Origin: Sorghum bicolor
Taxonomy: Eukaryota > Streptophyta > Magnoliopsida > Poales > Poaceae
NCBI RefSeq assembly: GCF_000003195.3
Contig: NC_012870.2
Span: 53,216,049 to 53,280,048, forward strand
DNA length: 64,000 nucleotides
Reading direction: 5' to 3'
Within the stretch, counting starts at the first letter, position 1. Each line of letters opens with the position of its first letter. A model generated the notes under the pieces. That model made no database searches, was not told where the DNA came from, and saw only the letters and a list, made by a program, of their open reading frames with translations. The position numbers were made by a program, and so were the translations under genes. Of this stretch, positions 54,599 through 64,000 are shown in pieces.

Positions 54599-54760
54599 TG
54601 TTGATGCAAAAGCTAGATCTACAAACACAAAGGGCTAATACCCGATTTTAAACGTTAAGGCGTGCCAGCCGATTTGACCTTACTATCGGCAAAGGTGATA
54701 ACTCCAATACTTTGGTCCCGACAACAGCGATGCGCCCGGATGCCACGGCCAAGAGGTATT
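54599..54760 (-). mobile_element. X: LTR fragment, left part, of a third retroelement
   Basis: It starts TGTTGATGCAAAAGC, an LTR-like end, after CATGT. After 162 bp it is interrupted by element D at its target site GTATT (54756-54760). It continues after D at 63665. Confidence 0.65.
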
Positions 54761-56269
54761 TGTTGACACTAGCTAACACCACTTAGATACTAGGTTGTCA
54801 TCCCCAGCATGGTGCCAGAGTGTACAAAGGTATTTATAAATGTAAAGGCTCTCTAGAAAATAATCTATTCTATCCGCAAGCGCACAGATAAAATACCTCA
54901 TTGTAGCATTTCACCCGGATAAGTATTTCAGGTATCGTTATTTATAATTTTGCTCGAGGGAATTAAGGAGATTAAATTAAGGGCAAAATTTATCAAGGCA
55001 TAGACTAGAGATAAACTTGCAAGAACATGATTACTAATGAGAAACTCGTCACACTGTCACATACTTAAGCAGGGGGTAAACCATAAAGATAATGAATTAT
55101 AAGTTCAAGGGATAAATAACACAGCGATTAGAAAATAGACTACTCCTCATATATGTAGGTGATGTCGGATTAGCTAGAGAATGGATTCTAAGTTATCTAC
55201 TAACTTCTAAGTCATATTCTACTCTAGTTATCTACAAGATCATATATAGCATAAAAGACTCTTCATTTATGTATAAAGAACATTGATAAAGTAAATCAGA
55301 GCACCGCACGACTTACTCCACAATACAGGTTCTGCCTGTCCTATCAACGGAGGGTGGACTATATAAGAATCAACGAAGCTATCACTATCGCGAACTACCA
55401 CACGACCCGGCCAATAGGATACATTTGCAGATAAATAACATCTAAGCACCACGCTCACATGTGATCTATCACCTAACTCCCTCGCATCAAGAGCTAAGCG
55501 CTTTGCAAACTTATACATAAACTCATTATCAATTATAACTATATCAAATATAGAACTAGAGCAAACTAAGAACATAATAATTAGAGACATAATGCAATTA
55601 GAACAAAGAATTAGAGAAAAATATGAATAATACCAATCTTTATTACCGAAGATCCGAATCCACAGCGTAGTGCTCTACTTCTCTAATTGCTATCTAATCA
55701 AACCTCTAAACTTGAAGGATTAGGGAGTAGCTAATTCTAATTCTCTGTGGGAGAGAAGCTCTAAACCCTAACTTTGATGGCTACCTCTGAATAATGATTT
55801 CTTCTCTTCTCCTCTCTCCTCTAGGGGTGGAGAAGCCTTGGTTTTATAGTCCCTTCAAGTGAACATGGGCCGTCAGATCAAACCGACATTGATTGTATGG
55901 TTTAGATTGATCCTTTAGGTCGGTGGAGTTTAGCCCCGAAGCAGAGTCCCGATTGACTCCAACCCTGGGCGGGCGCCCAAGGGGGGTGGGCGGCCGCCCT
56001 GCCCCCGAGCCCGATCGTGCTCTCGTTCGTTCCCGTGGCTTCTGGACTCTTCTAGATTGAGGAAAATTGCGCGGCACGTAATTATCTCGTTGTAAACATG
56101 ACATGTGGGCCTTCTCTCCATATTCTCTGATAACCCCCTGCAAAAATAGATAAACACCAAAGCTACTGGAATTCTGTCAGATAAAACCCTAATTCTAGAT
56201 GTTTGTTTCATATTGATCCTTTTTCATGTTTATTTGATTATTAATTTTAGTACTTAAGGACCATCAACA
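54761..56269 (-). repeat. D 3' LTR
   Basis: 1509 bp. Minus-strand TATA box TATAAAA at 55848-55842. Upstream of it is the GC-rich palindromic block CCCTGGGCGGGCGCCCAA / GGGTGGGCGGCCGCCC (about 55965-56001). Differences from the other LTR are few and scattered, on the order of one to two per hundred bases by eye. Confidence 0.95.
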
Positions 56270-57803
56270 AACTCCCCCAAGCTTACCCTTTGCTCGTCCC
56301 TGAGCAAATAGCTAAGCTTAGACGAATCAGAAGTTGCTTCGATGTTTTCTTTCCTGACAGGCACACATGCTTTTGCATAAAAAATTCTTCCAGATTAGAG
56401 TGAAGTGTTATGGAGTTTAGTACCAGCACTTAAATCTTAAGTGATCGAAAGACAAAATAGTTAAGTCAAGCACTATTCCTCCTGTCTATACTTTACCTTT
56501 GTTCTAGAGTTTTTCATAATTTTTTTTCAAAATAAAACTCAGAGTTCCCAGCAATGATTCTCTCAAGTCTCTCTATATGTGGTATTTGTGGATCCTTACC
56601 ATAATGTCACTTACCTATAGCTAATGGAATATTTAAGTGGAGCTCATAGGAGTGAAAAACAGCTCATACATATGTTGTCTAATCGAGCTATGGATCCAAA
56701 GGAACTCAGCATATAATTAAATCAAGATGTGCATGTGTGGTGGAGTAAATGATAGTGATGGTAAAAATGTATAAGTAATAATAAAACTTGGTTCTCATTG
56801 CTCCTCATATTGCTATCTCTCCTCTTCTTTGATCTTTGCTTTGGGAGAACATGGGCTATCTTTTTCTCTTTTTTTTCAGGTGGGTAGTAGATACCCCTAA
56901 TTCTACTGTCAGACACTTGTCTATTTTTTCCGCTCAAGTGGGCGTCTTTGTACCCCTAATTCTAATTCGGACACTTGTCCATTTTTACCTCTCGTCTCAC
57001 TCTTTTTTTTCTTTCTTTTTCGAGGTTCCGGGCACTTGCCCCTTTTTATTTCCTCACATATTTTTGCGTAACCCATGCCTCTTCTGCATTGAATCTTTTT
57101 AGAGAGAGAATAACAATATTTGGGACAGTGAGTGATAATATTTTTAGTAATTTTAATGATTGGTGATGAATGGTGTAGTAGATGTGTGCAAGTGAATATC
57201 TTAATTTAACCACAAGAAAAGCTCCTAAGGGTCTACACAGCTCGATCAAACTCAATGTAAATATAGTAAAAGATGTTATAGCAAGTATGGCTGTGGTAGG
57301 TAGTTTGTTATGCTAGGAACTCATCATGTGATTTGTAAGTTTTCAAAATAAATCTCCAGAACTTAGTGTAGTAGGAACAAGATAAACAGTAGCTCAACTT
57401 TATATTATGCCTTTCTCTTACCTAGACTTTAGTTTTATATTTCTCATAGATAGTAATTTCAGTTTTAGTAATTCCTGGAAGAACTCTAATATAAAAGCTA
57501 GGTACTTGAAAGTAAGCAAACAGAGCAACTGTTCATCATTTCCATCATGCATCTTTTTGGTCTTTTTATTTTTTCTAGAGATTAAACTTAACAGATAAAT
57601 AAACACACTTATCTATACACTCTTTTTATTTTGTTTTCATGTTTATAAAATGCAGTAAATTTAAGCAAGAAAATATTTATTTGGTTTTCTAAGTTTTTTT
57701 AAGATAAAATACTAAAATAGAAAAGAATAAATAAGAAGAGCAAATAAAAACTTACTTGATAAATTGGGGAGGAACTCCCCCAAGCTGGATGTTGATGTCG
57801 ATC
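56270..57803 (-). other. D 3' untranslated region with polypurine tract
   Basis: No credible gene. The LTR-proximal end carries the polypurine tract (AAGCTTGGGGGAGTT on the minus strand) and sequence shared with C (CTTTGCTCGTCCCTGAGCAAA). The segment at about 56880-57060 repeats a GACACTTGTC-type phrase. Confidence 0.7.
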
Positions 57804-59387
57804 TTACCCGATGTTCCAGAACCGCATCATGGTTGTGATGTTGTCGTTCATTGTTGTTGTATCTTGTCTCAGCTCTTGTACTGCAACGGCATGGTCCTGG
57901 TTCCATTTTTGTTGTTCTTCTAGGAGTCGTCCATGTTCTGCTTGCGTGTTCTGGATGTCGAGGAGGGTGTTGTCGGCACGAGTGAAGAAAGCACCGGCCT
58001 CTTGGTAGTAGTCATTCGTGAAAGCGTAGGAGGCGTCGGAGTATCGTCCTGCATCAAATTGGGGCGGAGGTCTGGATTCTGAAGCTCCATATGGATCAGT
58101 GGAGTACCTGCCCGTATGAAAAGGCGGGTTTGTCCACTGGTGATCTTGGCTCTCCAGCCATGTCTCCTCTGTTGGCTCTTGTGGTTGCGCATGTCGAACC
58201 CATGGGTCTCGAAGGACTCGAGGGTTGTAGTCGCAATAATGCAGGTGCGCTGCTTCTTCTGGTCTAGGGTCAGCTCCATACCAGGTGCGTTCTCGGTGGG
58301 TGGTCATCCTTTCAGATGCCACTCGCTGTGGAGCTCTCTGGTTCACTGGTGTTGCTGCAATCTCAATCAAAAGATTTTGAACAACGTAGAGGCCAAGGTT
58401 TGGGTTAGGTAACCGAATCTTGCCTTTATCATCATATAGCATATACATTATGTTCCCCTCTTTCTTTAACATCCGAGCTTGTCTAAATGTGTCATAGCCA
58501 TGGTAAATTCTTAATTCCTCTATGAAATCCAACGATGAGTTTTCTAGTAAGTGAAGATTAAAGGCTAGATGAGTGATAAGTGAAGTACATCCTACTGGTC
58601 CCTGCAGACTAGGTACACTAAGCCAATGTGAAACTAAAAGTGTAACAGGTGAAGTAGGTACTTTATTAATAGCAGCATATAAAAGTTGTAAATCTCCTAC
58701 TCTTACTTTCCTAATATCATCACGATAGAAAAGATTGTACCCAAGCCATTTGTGGAACATCCTAAGAGTGGGGTGTTCCATGTCACTAGTTCGGGCTTGA
58801 CTATAAAAATTATCTCTAGATATTTCTCTCCAAAACTGGTGTCTCTCAAAGTTAGGTATGTCGGAGTCAATGTTCAGGATGCTTCTTGAAGAGAAACCAA
58901 GATGGTCGCTTAGTTCTCTCCAAGACAACATAATCTCCTGTTTGAACATCCGAAAAACAATTCCCCCCTCATAATATTGTAAAGTGCACAGAAATTCGAG
59001 GGTGAGAAGACGAGAACCCAGCTCAGTTATATTCCAAAAATTTGTCCAGCCTATCATCTGGAAAATTAGGTCAAATTCAGTGTCCATACCTGTTTCTTGT
59101 AGTAGGATTGGATTGAGAGTAGGGGTGTGAATAAAATCTTTGTTCTTCAGTTGCTGATATACTTCTTTCTCCCTTCGGGTCTTTAGTCCTAAGTCTCCTA
59201 TCTTGAGAAGGACCTTGACTTGCTGACCAGATGAAGATGACGGAGCCTGTGTGGGTGTCGGGTCGACGCTCATCTCTGATGGTTGTGAGGAGTGTCGGGC
59301 TGAACTCCTTGTACCAATGTTCTTGAGAGCCTTTCCTGCGTTCTTTATCTTCTTAAACATCCTGCCAACAAAAGTTGGCAAAAACAC
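57804..59387 (-). CDS. Athila-type ORF of element D (ATHILA ORF-1-like), intact
   Basis: 527 residues, one open frame from ATG 59387. The N-terminus is basic (MFKKIKNAGKALKNIG), then a Ser/Pro-rich linker. The conserved domain (about 80-360) contains LGSRLLTLEFLCTLQYYEGG, LSDHLGF, LFYRDDIRKVRVGDLQLLYA, CTSLITHLAF and RLPNPNLGLYV. The C-terminus is Arg/Pro/Tyr-rich and ends in a likely coiled coil. Homologous to the broken ORF at 50115-51548. The family is found in Athila retrotransposons and its biochemical role is unknown. It has no signal peptide or clear membrane segment, so an envelope role is not supported by this sequence. It is preceded by its own TATA box. Confidence 0.8.
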   Translation of the reverse strand: MFLPTFVGRMFKKIKNAGKALKNIGTRSSARHSSQPSEMSVDPTPTQAPSSSSGQQVKVLLKIGDLGLKTRREKEVYQQLKNKDFIHTPTLNPILLQETGMDTEFDLIFQMIGWTNFWNITELGSRLLTLEFLCTLQYYEGGIVFRMFKQEIMLSWRELSDHLGFSSRSILNIDSDIPNFERHQFWREISRDNFYSQARTSDMEHPTLRMFHKWLGYNLFYRDDIRKVRVGDLQLLYAAINKVPTSPVTLLVSHWLSVPSLQGPVGCTSLITHLAFNLHLLENSSLDFIEELRIYHGYDTFRQARMLKKEGNIMYMLYDDKGKIRLPNPNLGLYVVQNLLIEIAATPVNQRAPQRVASERMTTHRERTWYGADPRPEEAAHLHYCDYNPRVLRDPWVRHAQPQEPTEETWLESQDHQWTNPPFHTGRYSTDPYGASESRPPPQFDAGRYSDASYAFTNDYYQEAGAFFTRADNTLLDIQNTQAEHGRLLEEQQKWNQDHAVAVQELRQDTTTMNDNITTMMRFWNIG

Positions 59388-59654
59388 AACTAGTGGAAAA
59401 TGTGAGAGAAAATGTTAGTGGTCGGCTGTCCGGAGTGTCAGTAGTCCAGGGGTTAATAAGACAAGTTTCTATTTTGGTAGAGCCTCCCCCTAAACAATTT
59501 TTACTTCCGCTTAGACAACTACTTACTAGGTGATACTCACTCTCTCACTCAAAAGAACTCCCAATCTTTCTCACTCTCAGAGCTATTCTCTGGAAACCGA
59601 GCTTGCAAGGTTTTCTGAAATGTGTGTGTGAAGAGAAGGGAAGCTGGAGGTGGC

Positions 59655-59715
59655 CTTTTATAAGCTGAGCAGGGGACAGGGCGGGCACCCTGGGTAGGTG
59701 GGCGGGCGCCCACCT
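59655..59715 (-). promoter_or_regulatory. Internal LTR-like promoter of element D
   Basis: The minus strand reads TATAAAAG at 59662-59655, about 270 bp before the ORF start. Just upstream is GGTGGGCGCCCGCCCACC (59714-59697), sharing the 14-base core TGGGCGCCCGCCCA with the LTR block at about 55970. Order and orientation (GC palindrome, then TATA) are the same as in the D LTR. Confidence 0.55.
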
Positions 59716-60219
59716 CTGGTGTCCATCCTGGGTGTGCCTCCTCCACTTGCTTCCTTGCTTTGATCTCACGCAGAATAATATTGTGTTGGTGGTGGTTGGA
59801 TGGTGGAAAGATGTCTGGTGAGTGGAAACATATTGGTGGATGAAATTATGTGATGGGATGTATGTGAGGTGAAGTGTATGACATGTGGGACCCAAAGAGT
59901 GTGGGTCATGCTTCTAGAAGGTTACTATAATTAAATATAATGCAGGAAAATCTATGAGAATTGAAAATTAAAATGATAATGGAAAATATTTTTTTGTGCC
60001 TCCACAATAATTAATAAATATGGGTTGTTACACACCATGAATATTATTTATATGGGGCTTTTGATTATTATAATAATGCTATAAATATATATGACTAATG
60101 CAAGAATTAATTATGCAAGAATTTAAATATGAGAAAATTAATAATGTGGATAAATACCGATTTACCTCCCGGTGAGGGTTTGGGATTTTTAGGTCCCCCA
60201 AGCTGGACCTCCAAATCTT
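59716..60219 (-). other. Non-coding gap where reverse transcriptase and integrase would lie in D
   Basis: AT-rich, no frame of note and no pol motifs (no YxDD, no HHCC, no DDE). It connects the protease remnant to the internal promoter. Confidence 0.7.
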
Positions 60220-61127
60220 TTAATCTTCTGAGTTACCTTCCTCCGGAGATGGTGTCTCTAGTGGTTCTTCATGAACTTCCTTCACTGTAGAGTCACTCTC
60301 TGATCTGGGCTTGAGTGTGAAGTGTTCTTCTTGACCGTTTATGTTGAACTTGATTTCTCCCTTCCCGACATCAATGTGGGCATTGGCAGTGCTTAGAAAT
60401 GGCCTTCCAAGGATGATGGACACTTTTGAGTTAGGACTCATGTCTAGTACTACGAAGTCTACTGGCACAAGGAAATCTCTGATCTTGACTGGAATGTTCT
60501 CGACGATGCCCAACGGGTGTCGAACCGATTGATCCGCTAGTTGTAGGAACATTGATGTTGGTTCTAGGGTCGCATGCTCAAGCTTCTTGTAGACTGATGC
60601 TGGCATCACACTGACACTTGCTCCGAGATCACAAAGTGCATTGTTGAAGTGTTGGTTTCCGATAGAGCAGTCAATAGTGGGACATCCGGGATCTTCCTTC
60701 TTCTTTGGTGGTTTGTTGAGGATGGCCGCACTACATTCTTCTGTATGGCATCCAGCAGAGGTATGTTGACATATAATTTCTGAATGACCTCTACAAACTT
60801 ACCAAACTGCTCATCCAACTGCAGTCCTCTTTTTCTTCTGGGAAATGGCAAATAGTTGGTGTCGTAAAAATCTTTCCTCATTTCTCCAGTTCTTGGTGGT
60901 TGGAGCAGATCTTCTACTTCAACTGGGCTTTCTTCTTCTATCACTGCTGGTTGCACTGGTGCTGATGTTCTTCGTTTCTCTTTTGGGTATGGGGGATCTC
61001 TGGTAGCTTTGCCTCCTCTAGTAGTTATATTCTTTACCTTTGCTATTGGGTTGACTCGAAGTTGGTTGATATTTGTATGCTGTCTCAATGGCCCTTTGAT
61101 CTTCTTTGAACTTGGCCCTCTGGTCAA
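60220..61127 (-). pseudogene. Athila gag C-terminus and aspartic protease of D, frameshifted
   Basis: The piece 61127-60606 carries the gag-protease linker (ITTRGGKAT, RTGEMRKDFYDTNYLPFPRRKR, QLDEQFGKFVEVIQKLYVNIPLLDAIQ). The frame then changes near 60690, and the protease active site LCDLGASVSVMP is encoded around 60600-60640 in the frame of 60609-60220, which continues with the flap-like block and IILGRPFLSTANAHID. A further frame change joins this region to gag at about 61020-61127. The protease motif itself is intact. Confidence 0.75.
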
Positions 61128-61848
61128 TCCAATGGAGCAAATTTTCCATCTTCATTGATAATGCATTTACTTCTTCTGGTATTTCTTCAGTTCGATGACA
61201 TTGTTGAGCTTTATCTTGGAACCAGCTTTGGTTTTCTGCTATCTTATCCAAAAGTATCTCTGCTTTTCCAGTTGTAAGCTCCAAGAATGATCCTTTAGCA
61301 GATGCATCTAGGCACTCACGAGCCTTCTGGGTTAATCCATGGTAGAAGGTCTGCATAAGTAACCATGTGGCCATTCCATGGTGAGGGCAGTCTGATATGT
61401 ATCCTTGAAAACGCTCCCATGCTTCTGAAATGGCTTCTGTCTTCTGCTGTTGGAAACTGACAATATTTCCTCTTAAGGCAGTTGTTTTGCCTATAGGGAA
61501 AAACTTTGATAGAAAGGCATCTGACAAGTTCGTCCAGTTGTTGATGTTATCTTGATGAGTATAGAACCACTTCCTCGCTTTTCCTTCTAGTGAGAATGGA
61601 AAAAGGCGAAGCAGTATGACGTCTTTGTCAACTCCGTTGATGTGGATTGTGCTTCCAATCTCTAAGAAATTCTGCAAGTGTGCACTAGCATCTTCATGTG
61701 CCTTTCCACTGAATTGTGTAGCTTGCACCAAATTGATGAGGCTTGACTTGAGCTCAAACTCGGGTACTCCTTCTACTGCAAATCTTGGACCAGTTGGAAT
61801 GTTCTCAAGACTTGGAGCAGAGAATTCTTGCAAGGTCTTTTGTGCCAT
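61018..61848 (-). CDS. Athila-like gag of element D (core open)
   Basis: 276 residues from ATG 61848. The retrotransposon Gag domain is at about 25-200 (FELKSSLINLVQATQF, LRLFPFSLEGKARKWFY, FPIGKTTALRGNI, ISEAWERFQGYISDCPHHG, FYHGL). A C-terminal coiled-coil-like segment follows (EEVNALSMKMENLLHWI). The CCHC knuckle seen in C is absent from this open part. The frame ends at a stop where homologous sequence continues in another frame (from 61127), so the full gag-protease polyprotein is broken while the capsid part is intact. Confidence 0.8.
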   Translation of the reverse strand: MAQKTLQEFSAPSLENIPTGPRFAVEGVPEFELKSSLINLVQATQFSGKAHEDASAHLQNFLEIGSTIHINGVDKDVILLRLFPFSLEGKARKWFYTHQDNINNWTNLSDAFLSKFFPIGKTTALRGNIVSFQQQKTEAISEAWERFQGYISDCPHHGMATWLLMQTFYHGLTQKARECLDASAKGSFLELTTGKAEILLDKIAENQSWFQDKAQQCHRTEEIPEEVNALSMKMENLLHWIDQRAKFKEDQRAIETAYKYQPTSSQPNSKGKEYNY

Positions 61849-62125
61849 AGCTTCAGCAGTTGGTAGCTAGCTTCTTCTTCCTTTCTTGATTGCTTTGGTT
61901 CTGATGATGAAGAGTTGAATGTACCCAAAGTCAATCCTGATATACCCTGTATAAAAATGTAAACATAGAAAAACAACAGGGTGAACCTGCCAAAGCAGAG
62001 GTGCCTTATTATGATTTCTCACTTAGTAGCTGTTTTATGCAATTATTTCTCTATAGTCTAGTCTAATATTTTATATGAATAACCTTGACTGATTTCCTGA
62101 CTTTCCTAAGTATTACCCTTTTGTG

Positions 62126-62144
62126 TCCCCCGGCAACGGCGCTA
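62126..62144 (-). promoter_or_regulatory. D primer-binding site (tRNA-Asp type)
   Basis: The minus strand reads TAGCGCCGTTGCCGGGGGA, eight bases inside the 5' LTR. It has one mismatch and one extra G against the C site, and fits tRNA-Asp. Confidence 0.7.
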
Positions 62145-62152
62145 GAAATGCT

Positions 62153-63659
62153 TGTTGACACTAGCTAACACCACTTAGATACTAGGTTGTCATCCCCAGC
62201 ATGGTGCCAGAGTGTACAAAGGTATTTATAAATGTAAAGGCTCTCTAGAAAATAATCTATTCTATCCGCAAGCGCACAGATAAAACACCTCATTGTAGCA
62301 TTTCACCAGGATAAGTATTCTAGGTATCATTATTTATAATTTTGCTCGAGGGAATTAAGGAGATTAAATTAAGGGCAAAATCTATCAAGGCATAGACTAG
62401 AGATAAACTTGCAAGAACATGATTACTAATGAGAAACTTGTCACACAGTCACATACTTAAGCAGGGGGTAAACCATAAAGATAATGAATTATAAGTTCAA
62501 GGGATAAATAACACAGTGATTAGAAAATAGACTACTCATATATGTAGGTGATGTCGGATTAGCTAGAGAATGGATTCTAAGTTATCTACTAACTACTAAG
62601 TCATAATCTACTCTAGTTATCTACAAGATCATATATAGCATAAAAGACTCTTCATTTATGTATAAGGAACATTGATAAAGTAAATCAGAGCATCGGATGA
62701 CTTACTCCACAATACCGGTTCTGCCTGTCCTATCAACGGAGGGTGGACTATATAAGAATCAACGAAGCTGTCACTATCGCGAACTACCACACGACCCGGC
62801 CAATAGGATACATTTGCAGATAAATAACATCTAAGCACCATGCTCACATGTGATCTATCACCTAACTCCCTCGCGTCAAGAGCTAAGCGCTTTGCAAACT
62901 TATACATAAACTCATTATCAATTATAACTATATCAAATATAGAACTAGAGCAAACTAAGAACATAATAATTAGAGACATAATGCAATTAGAACAAAGAAT
63001 TAGATAAAGATATGAATAATACCAATCTTTATTACCGAAGATCCGAATCCAGAGCGTAGTGCTCTACTTCTCTAATTGCTATCTAATCAAACCTCTAAAC
63101 TTGAAGGATTAGGGAGTAGCTAATTCTAATTCTCTGTGGGAGAGAAGCTCTAAACCCTAACTTTGATGGCTACCTCTGAATAATGATTTCTTCTCTTCTC
63201 CTCTCTCCTCCAGGGGTGGAGAGGCCTTGGTTTTATAGTCCCTTCAAGTGAACGTGGGCCGTCAGATCAAACCGACATTGATTGTATGGTTTAGATTGAT
63301 GCTTTAGGTCAGTGGAGTTTAGCCCTAAAGCAGAGTCCCGATTGGACTCCAACCCTGGGCGGGCGCCCAAGGGGGGTGGGCGGCCGCCCTGCCCCCGAGC
63401 CCGATCGTGCTCTCGTTCGTTCCCGTGGCTTCTGGACTCTTCTAGATTGAGGAAAATTGCGCGGCACGTAATTATCTCGTTGTAAACATGAAATGTGGGG
63501 CTTCTCTCCATATTCTCTGATAACCCCCTGCAGAAATAGATAAACACCAAACCTCGTGGAATTCTGTCAGATAAAACCCTAATTCTAGATGTTTGTTTCA
63601 TATTAATCCTTTTTCATGTTTATTTGATTATGAATTTTAGTACTTCAGGACCGTCAACA
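62153..63659 (-). repeat. D 5' LTR
   Basis: 1507 bp. Minus-strand TATA box TATAAAA at 63237-63231, with the GC-rich block upstream at about 63350-63390. Followed by target duplication GTATT. Confidence 0.95.
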
Positions 63660-63664
63660 GTATT

Positions 63665-64000
63665 CATGCAGAACTTGAGAATACGCCGAGCTTAAGTCGA
63701 CAAACTCCTAAGAACTCGTAATGAAAAAGGAAAATATGACGAAGTCGTCGAAAAGTAGATGCTGGAATATGAGTAAAAACTTGTGTTTGATTGATTGATA
63801 GATTTCCGATTACAAGGCCCTGGGGTCTACATTTATACCCTGCTCAAAGAGCTACAACCAGATACGACTAGAATTTGAATTCCAAATTTAAATAGAATCC
63901 GTGTACAAAACGATTTAAATAACTAAGGAAAACATAAAACTATCATGCCGTGACAAGCTGGGACACCATCACGGACCAATTGGCAACCTCCAAGCCTTCC
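63665..64000 (-). mobile_element. X: LTR continuation right of D, with promoter
   Basis: It continues X after the second GTATT. On the minus strand GGGTATAAATGTAGACCCC (TATA box at about 63837-63832) looks like an LTR promoter and transcription start. It runs off the window edge. No coding sequence. Confidence 0.6.

Larger units (their letters stand above)
54761..63659 (-). mobile_element. D: Athila-like Ty3-gypsy element with gag, protease and Athila ORF but no reverse transcriptase or integrase
   Basis: 8899 bp with a perfect GTATT duplication (54756-54760 and 63660-63664). LTRs are 54761-56269 and 62153-63659 with extended ends TGTTGAC...GTCAACA. Minus-oriented: 5' LTR on the right, primer site 62126-62144, gag, protease remnant, a non-coding gap, an internal promoter-like block, an intact 527-residue ORF, then the polypurine tract (AAGCTTGGGGGAGTT) at the 3' LTR. 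It must depend on other elements for reverse transcription and integration. Confidence 0.95.

Noticed and set aside
55267..55590. 107-residue minus-strand frame, repeated at 62656-62979
   Set aside because: It lies inside the two LTRs of element D; the duplication is that of the LTR, and no coding signal or domain is visible.
46797..63659. Endogenous pararetrovirus or true retroviral envelope gene
   Set aside because: LTRs, tRNA-Asp primer sites and Athila-type gag define LTR retrotransposons; the large ORF has no visible signal peptide or fusion/membrane segment.

Overview
This window is plant nuclear DNA, almost certainly from a grass and probably a panicoid. The evidence is the Copia/SIRE, Tat and Athila retrotransposon types, CACTA DNA transposons with long subterminal repeat arrays, spliced plant-type leaders and an Ac-like hAT derivative. 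I find no ordinary host gene. Essentially the whole 64 kb is a nest of transposable elements, and many boundaries are fixed by exact target-site duplications (TSDs).

Layout. (1) 1-5298: CACTA-L on the minus strand, with an open 1122-residue TNP2 transposase, an intact two-exon GRF zinc-finger/membrane protein and a complete 5' end. (2) 5299-14119: CACTA-R on the plus strand, a decayed relative that CACTA-L appears to have inserted into. Its truncated transposase is interrupted by a short Tat-type retroelement, E1 (7380-9874, TSD CTGCA), and it ends with a decayed Ulp1-like (C48) gene. L and R form a palindrome of about 1.78 kb per arm. (3) 14120-16572: a fold-back MITE and a 1178-bp hAT derivative (15272-16449, TSD CAGAAGAC). 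(4) 16573-38662: Copia/SIRE element B (TSD AAGTG), split by a 12-kb Tat element, E2 (24417-36452, TSD CTAGC). E2 has gag-pol with in-frame stops and an antisense, apparently spliced gene with its own TATA box. (5) 38942 to about 45360: CACTA2, a TNP2 pseudogene followed by an array of about 505-bp repeats. (6) 45361-46796: a leader-like CACTA fragment and AT-rich repeats. (7) 46797-64000: three nested minus-strand LTR elements. Athila-like C holds LTR element X inside its 5' LTR, and X holds Athila-like D (54761-63659, TSD GTATT).

How the genes relate. The CACTA coding units appear to share one promoter, with two 3' splice sites that each abut an ATG. E1 shares LTR ends, primer site and 3' end with E2 and looks like a non-autonomous partner. 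C and D both lack reverse transcriptase and integrase but keep gag and a large Athila-type ORF. In both, that ORF is preceded by an internal TATA box plus a GC-rich motif resembling the same element's LTR promoter. This internal LTR-like promoter is the most interesting signal I found. No RNA genes or CRISPR arrays were seen.
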